A stretch of DNA of 22,559 bases from a virus. Positions 20,264 through 22,559 of this stretch are shown here, piece after piece. Below the pieces are notes generated by a model that saw only the letters and a program-made list of their open reading frames with translations, did not search any database and had not been told where the DNA came from. The translations under genes and the position numbers were made by a program. Where the stretch lies: IMG/VR virus record IMGVR_UViG_3300049216_000418, positions 1 through 22,559 of that record, one strand, 5' to 3'. Position 1 is the stretch's first letter. Each line of letters begins with the position of its first letter.

Positions 20264-21832
20264 ATGACATTTCCTGCAGTATTTAATGTAGGTACATCGC
20301 TTAACGGTACCAACGGGTTTCAACTAACTAGTACAACATACTATTTTGGATATTCTATAGCATCGATAGGCGATTTCAATGGGGACGGGGAAGCGGATAT
20401 AGTGATTGGCACAGAATATTCTATAGTATATGTAGTCTATGGTAGTAACAACATATTTGTAACCCCTTTTGACGTAGATTCATTGCTCAACGGTACCAAC
20501 GGCTTTAAACTCACTAGCACAAGTAATTATTTTGGACTTTCTGTAGCATCAGCTGGAGACTTTAACTGTGATGGAAAGGCTGACATAGTAATAGGTACGT
20601 CAGACTGGGCTAACAGCGCATACGTAGTCTATGGTAGTAACAACATATTTGTAACTCCTTTTGATGTAGATTCATTGCTTGACGGTACCAACGGCTTTAA
20701 ACTCATTAGCACAAGTAATTATTTTGGCCAGTCTGTAGCATCAGCAGGTGACTTCAATGGTGATGGAAAAAATGATATAGTGATCGGCACAGAGTATTCC
20801 ACTGCATATATAGTCTATAGTAGTAAAAATATGTTTGTTAATCCTTTCGATGTAGATTTATTGCTTAACGGCACTAATGGATTCAAACTCACTAGCACAA
20901 CCGGTTATTTTGGGATGGTGGTAGCATCAGCCGGAGATTTCAATGGAGACGGAAAGGCTGATGTCGTGATCGGCACCGCTTATTCTGTGGACACAGCATA
21001 TATAATCTATGGTAGTAACAGGGCGTTCGCTAGCCCTTGTGATGTAGACTCATTACTCAACGGCACTAACGGCTTTAAACTCACGAGCACAAGCTCCCAA
21101 TTTGGGTTCTCTGTAGCATCGGCTGGCGATATCAATGATGACGGAAAAGCTGACGTCATCATTGGAACATACGATGGTGCCGCTTATGTCATCTATGGTA
21201 ATAACAGTGAGTTTGCGAATCCATTTAATGTGGACTCATTGCTTAACGGTAACAACGGCTTCATACTCACCAGCGCTACTAGCAGTTTTGGTGACTCTGT
21301 AGCTTCCGCTGGAGATATTAATACTGACGGAATACCAGACATAGCGATAGGTGCATCTGCATCTAATACAGCTTATATTATATATGGCAATAAAAGCGGG
21401 TTTGGGAATCCATTTAATGTGGATTCATTGCTTGACGGAAACAACGGCTTTCAACTCGAGAACTGTGGCACCTATTGCGGCAATTCTGTAGCATCAGCTA
21501 TAGATTTCAATGGTGATGGGGAAACGGATATCCTGATCGGAGCACCAGGTTCTAACGTAGCTTCTGTCATCTATGGTCCCCGTGTTGGGAACACTATTTA
21601 TATTAACTCTTCTGGTGTATTTTTTGGTACGCCAAGAAATGATACCTTCTTTATTAACGCCACTGGAGATGTCACAATTACAGGTGAAGGTGGATATGAT
21701 ACTTATGTTGTATACGAACGCACTAACTTAAACATTACATTTACTGATTTCGACACAGGGCAAGATCAAATAAGGTATATGCCTATCGGAAGCTGCCCAA
21801 GTTTCAATAATACAGAAGTAACATACTATTGA
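20264..21832 (+). CDS. FG-GAP repeat beta-propeller protein (integrin-alpha-like)
   Basis: 522 residues; AGAGAGG precedes the ATG. Seven repeats of 62-64 residues begin at about 14, 76, 140, 202, 266, 328 and 391, each reading N/D-G-x-N-G-F, then YFG-x-SVASAGD, a calcium-loop motif (DFNGDGKAD, with variants DINDDGKAD and DFNGDGETD), VIG, YVVYG and PFDVDSLL. Seven blades is the number in an integrin-alpha propeller, so a closed propeller is likely. All seven loops keep the acidic ligands. The C-terminal 75 residues differ (FGTPRNDTFFINATGDVTIT, GGYDTYVVY, ITFTDFDTGQDQIRY) and recall RTX-type ends, suggesting type I secretion; there is no N-terminal signal peptide. A surface adhesin for host cells is the likely role. 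It may be a host gene or phage cargo. Confidence 0.82.
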   Translation: MTFPAVFNVGTSLNGTNGFQLTSTTYYFGYSIASIGDFNGDGEADIVIGTEYSIVYVVYGSNNIFVTPFDVDSLLNGTNGFKLTSTSNYFGLSVASAGDFNCDGKADIVIGTSDWANSAYVVYGSNNIFVTPFDVDSLLDGTNGFKLISTSNYFGQSVASAGDFNGDGKNDIVIGTEYSTAYIVYSSKNMFVNPFDVDLLLNGTNGFKLTSTTGYFGMVVASAGDFNGDGKADVVIGTAYSVDTAYIIYGSNRAFASPCDVDSLLNGTNGFKLTSTSSQFGFSVASAGDINDDGKADVIIGTYDGAAYVIYGNNSEFANPFNVDSLLNGNNGFILTSATSSFGDSVASAGDINTDGIPDIAIGASASNTAYIIYGNKSGFGNPFNVDSLLDGNNGFQLENCGTYCGNSVASAIDFNGDGETDILIGAPGSNVASVIYGPRVGNTIYINSSGVFFGTPRNDTFFINATGDVTITGEGGYDTYVVYERTNLNITFTDFDTGQDQIRYMPIGSCPSFNNTEVTYY

Positions 21833-21848
21833 CCATGAAGGCAAAATC

Positions 21849-22448
21849 ATGCCACCAACACAAACTGTGATCACTGCTACATGTTATCCAGTTAGCAGCA
21901 TTTTACTACCGCACAATCTGACAATGACTTTTTTGGGAATTTCTAATCCCAATCAGGTGCTAGTTGATTGTCATACAGAAACTATAACTCAAACTAAGAG
22001 CGATACTGAACCACCAACAAATACTATAACACGCTATCCAGTTATTAGCATTTTACTACCGCACAATCTGACAATGACTTTTTTGGGAATTTCTAATCCC
22101 AATCAGGTGTTAGTTGATTGTCATACAGAAACTATAACTCAAACTAAGAGCGATACTGAACCACCAACAAATACTATAACACGCTATCCAGTTAGCAGAA
22201 TCTCACTACCTCATAACCTGACAATGGCTTTTTTGGGGGTCCGTGATACTGATCAGATATCGATTGATTGTAATACGGAAACTGCAACTCACACCGGCAA
22301 CAGTACTATGTCACTAACGCAACAGTTAACCTCAACTATAAACAGCACTAACACACCTTCATATATACGCACACTATCAGTTACCCAACCTCCTCCTTGC
22401 TTCAGTAAGTATCCAGAAACATTAGATACATTCAGCGGCTCCCGCTAG
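21849..22448 (+). CDS. Repeat protein of unknown function next to the FG-GAP gene
   Basis: 199 residues; GAAGG lies 8 bases before the ATG and 17 bases separate it from the FG-GAP gene, so they are probably co-transcribed. Three 50-residue units follow each other: YPVSSILLPHNLTMTFLGIS then NPNQVLVDCHTETITQTKSD, a near-identical second copy, and a diverged third (YPVSRISLPHNLTMAFLGVR, QISIDCNTET). Each has one Cys. Linkers are Thr/Pro/Asn-rich (TEPPTNTITR), and the C-terminus is Ser/Thr/Pro-rich, like extracellular stalks. No signal peptide or transmembrane segment is visible. I recognise no domain; the composition and neighbour suggest a secreted or surface protein. Confidence 0.65.
   Translation: MPPTQTVITATCYPVSSILLPHNLTMTFLGISNPNQVLVDCHTETITQTKSDTEPPTNTITRYPVISILLPHNLTMTFLGISNPNQVLVDCHTETITQTKSDTEPPTNTITRYPVSRISLPHNLTMAFLGVRDTDQISIDCNTETATHTGNSTMSLTQQLTSTINSTNTPSYIRTLSVTQPPPCFSKYPETLDTFSGSR
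21885..22334 (+). repeat. 150-bp in-frame tandem repeat, three units
   Basis: Units begin at 21885, 22035 and 22185, each starting TATCCAGTTA. By my reading the first two differ at only three positions, so one arose by recent duplication; the third is clearly diverged, mainly in its second half. The period is a multiple of three, so unit number can change without breaking the reading frame. Confidence 0.92.
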
Positions 22449-22559
22449 CGATATAGCCCACATAGCATAAAATTTTATGCAAAGGCCACCCGATCCAGGT
22501 TTTACTGGCTAAATTTTGATGGGTGTGTATACAAATCAGGTTATCAGTGTCAGAGAGTA

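Noticed and set aside
1-22559. tRNA, rRNA or known riboswitch
   Set aside because: No cloverleaf, CCA end, T-loop motif or known aptamer pattern was found by eye; a tRNAscan or Rfam search would be decisive.

Overview
The window looks like one end of an integrated temperate phage (or phage-derived element), followed by host-type or cargo surface-protein genes. Evidence for a phage is a lambda-type terminase (Nu1-like small subunits, then the start of a GpA-type large subunit), a replication and recombination block, a Cro/CI-like repressor, a phage sigma factor and a large serine recombinase. Several families (the ParB-methyltransferase fusion, proteins like DUF6362 and DUF2924, and the recombinase type) are ones I associate with alphaproteobacterial prophages. 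The LuxR-type solo regulator and the FG-GAP propeller protein fit an intracellular or protist-associated alphaproteobacterium (Holosporales or Rickettsiales-like). The host assignment is inference.

Layout. Positions 1-14002 are read on the minus strand. In transcription order they hold: an unknown protein (13277-14002), a possible IS21-type end remnant (about 13157-13219), a LuxR-type regulator (12192-12974), a hairpin terminator (11985-12003), a sigma-70-like factor (11409-11924), and a promoter/operator-like element (11341-11389). A tightly packed operon follows: coiled-coil protein, AAA ATPase, SSB-like protein, primase-helicase, an ORF with an origin-like repeat cluster, a second RepA-like ATPase, small ORFs, a RuvC-like resolvase and two DUF6362-like proteins. 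Next come a tandem array of overlapping mini-ORFs (2998-3367), the ParB-methyltransferase fusion, three Nu1-like ORFs and the truncated terminase large subunit at base 1. Most neighbours overlap by ATGA-type stop-start junctions.

Positions 14136-19841 are read on the plus strand and form the lysogeny and integration side. They hold an XRE-family repressor, a small partner, four paralogous small proteins of one family (14997, 15727, 16243, 17020), a terminator near 16838-16869, a DUF2924-like protein, and a serine recombinase split into two overlapping ORFs. The phage/host junction probably lies at 19842-20263. After it come a seven-repeat FG-GAP beta-propeller protein (20264-21832) and a protein built of 50-residue repeats (21849-22448).

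How the parts may work together. The repressor gene and the divergent replication operon carry the same 49-bp upstream element in the same orientation relative to their genes (46 of 49 bases identical). A shared regulator is the simplest reading: the repressor itself, or the sigma factor encoded just upstream of one copy. The region shows repeated duplication and module shuffling: three Nu1 ORFs, two DUF6362-like genes plus three tail-derived mini-ORFs, three copies of the RepA-like C-terminal module, four paralogs in the lysogeny region, and a recombinase C-terminal module fused to one of them.
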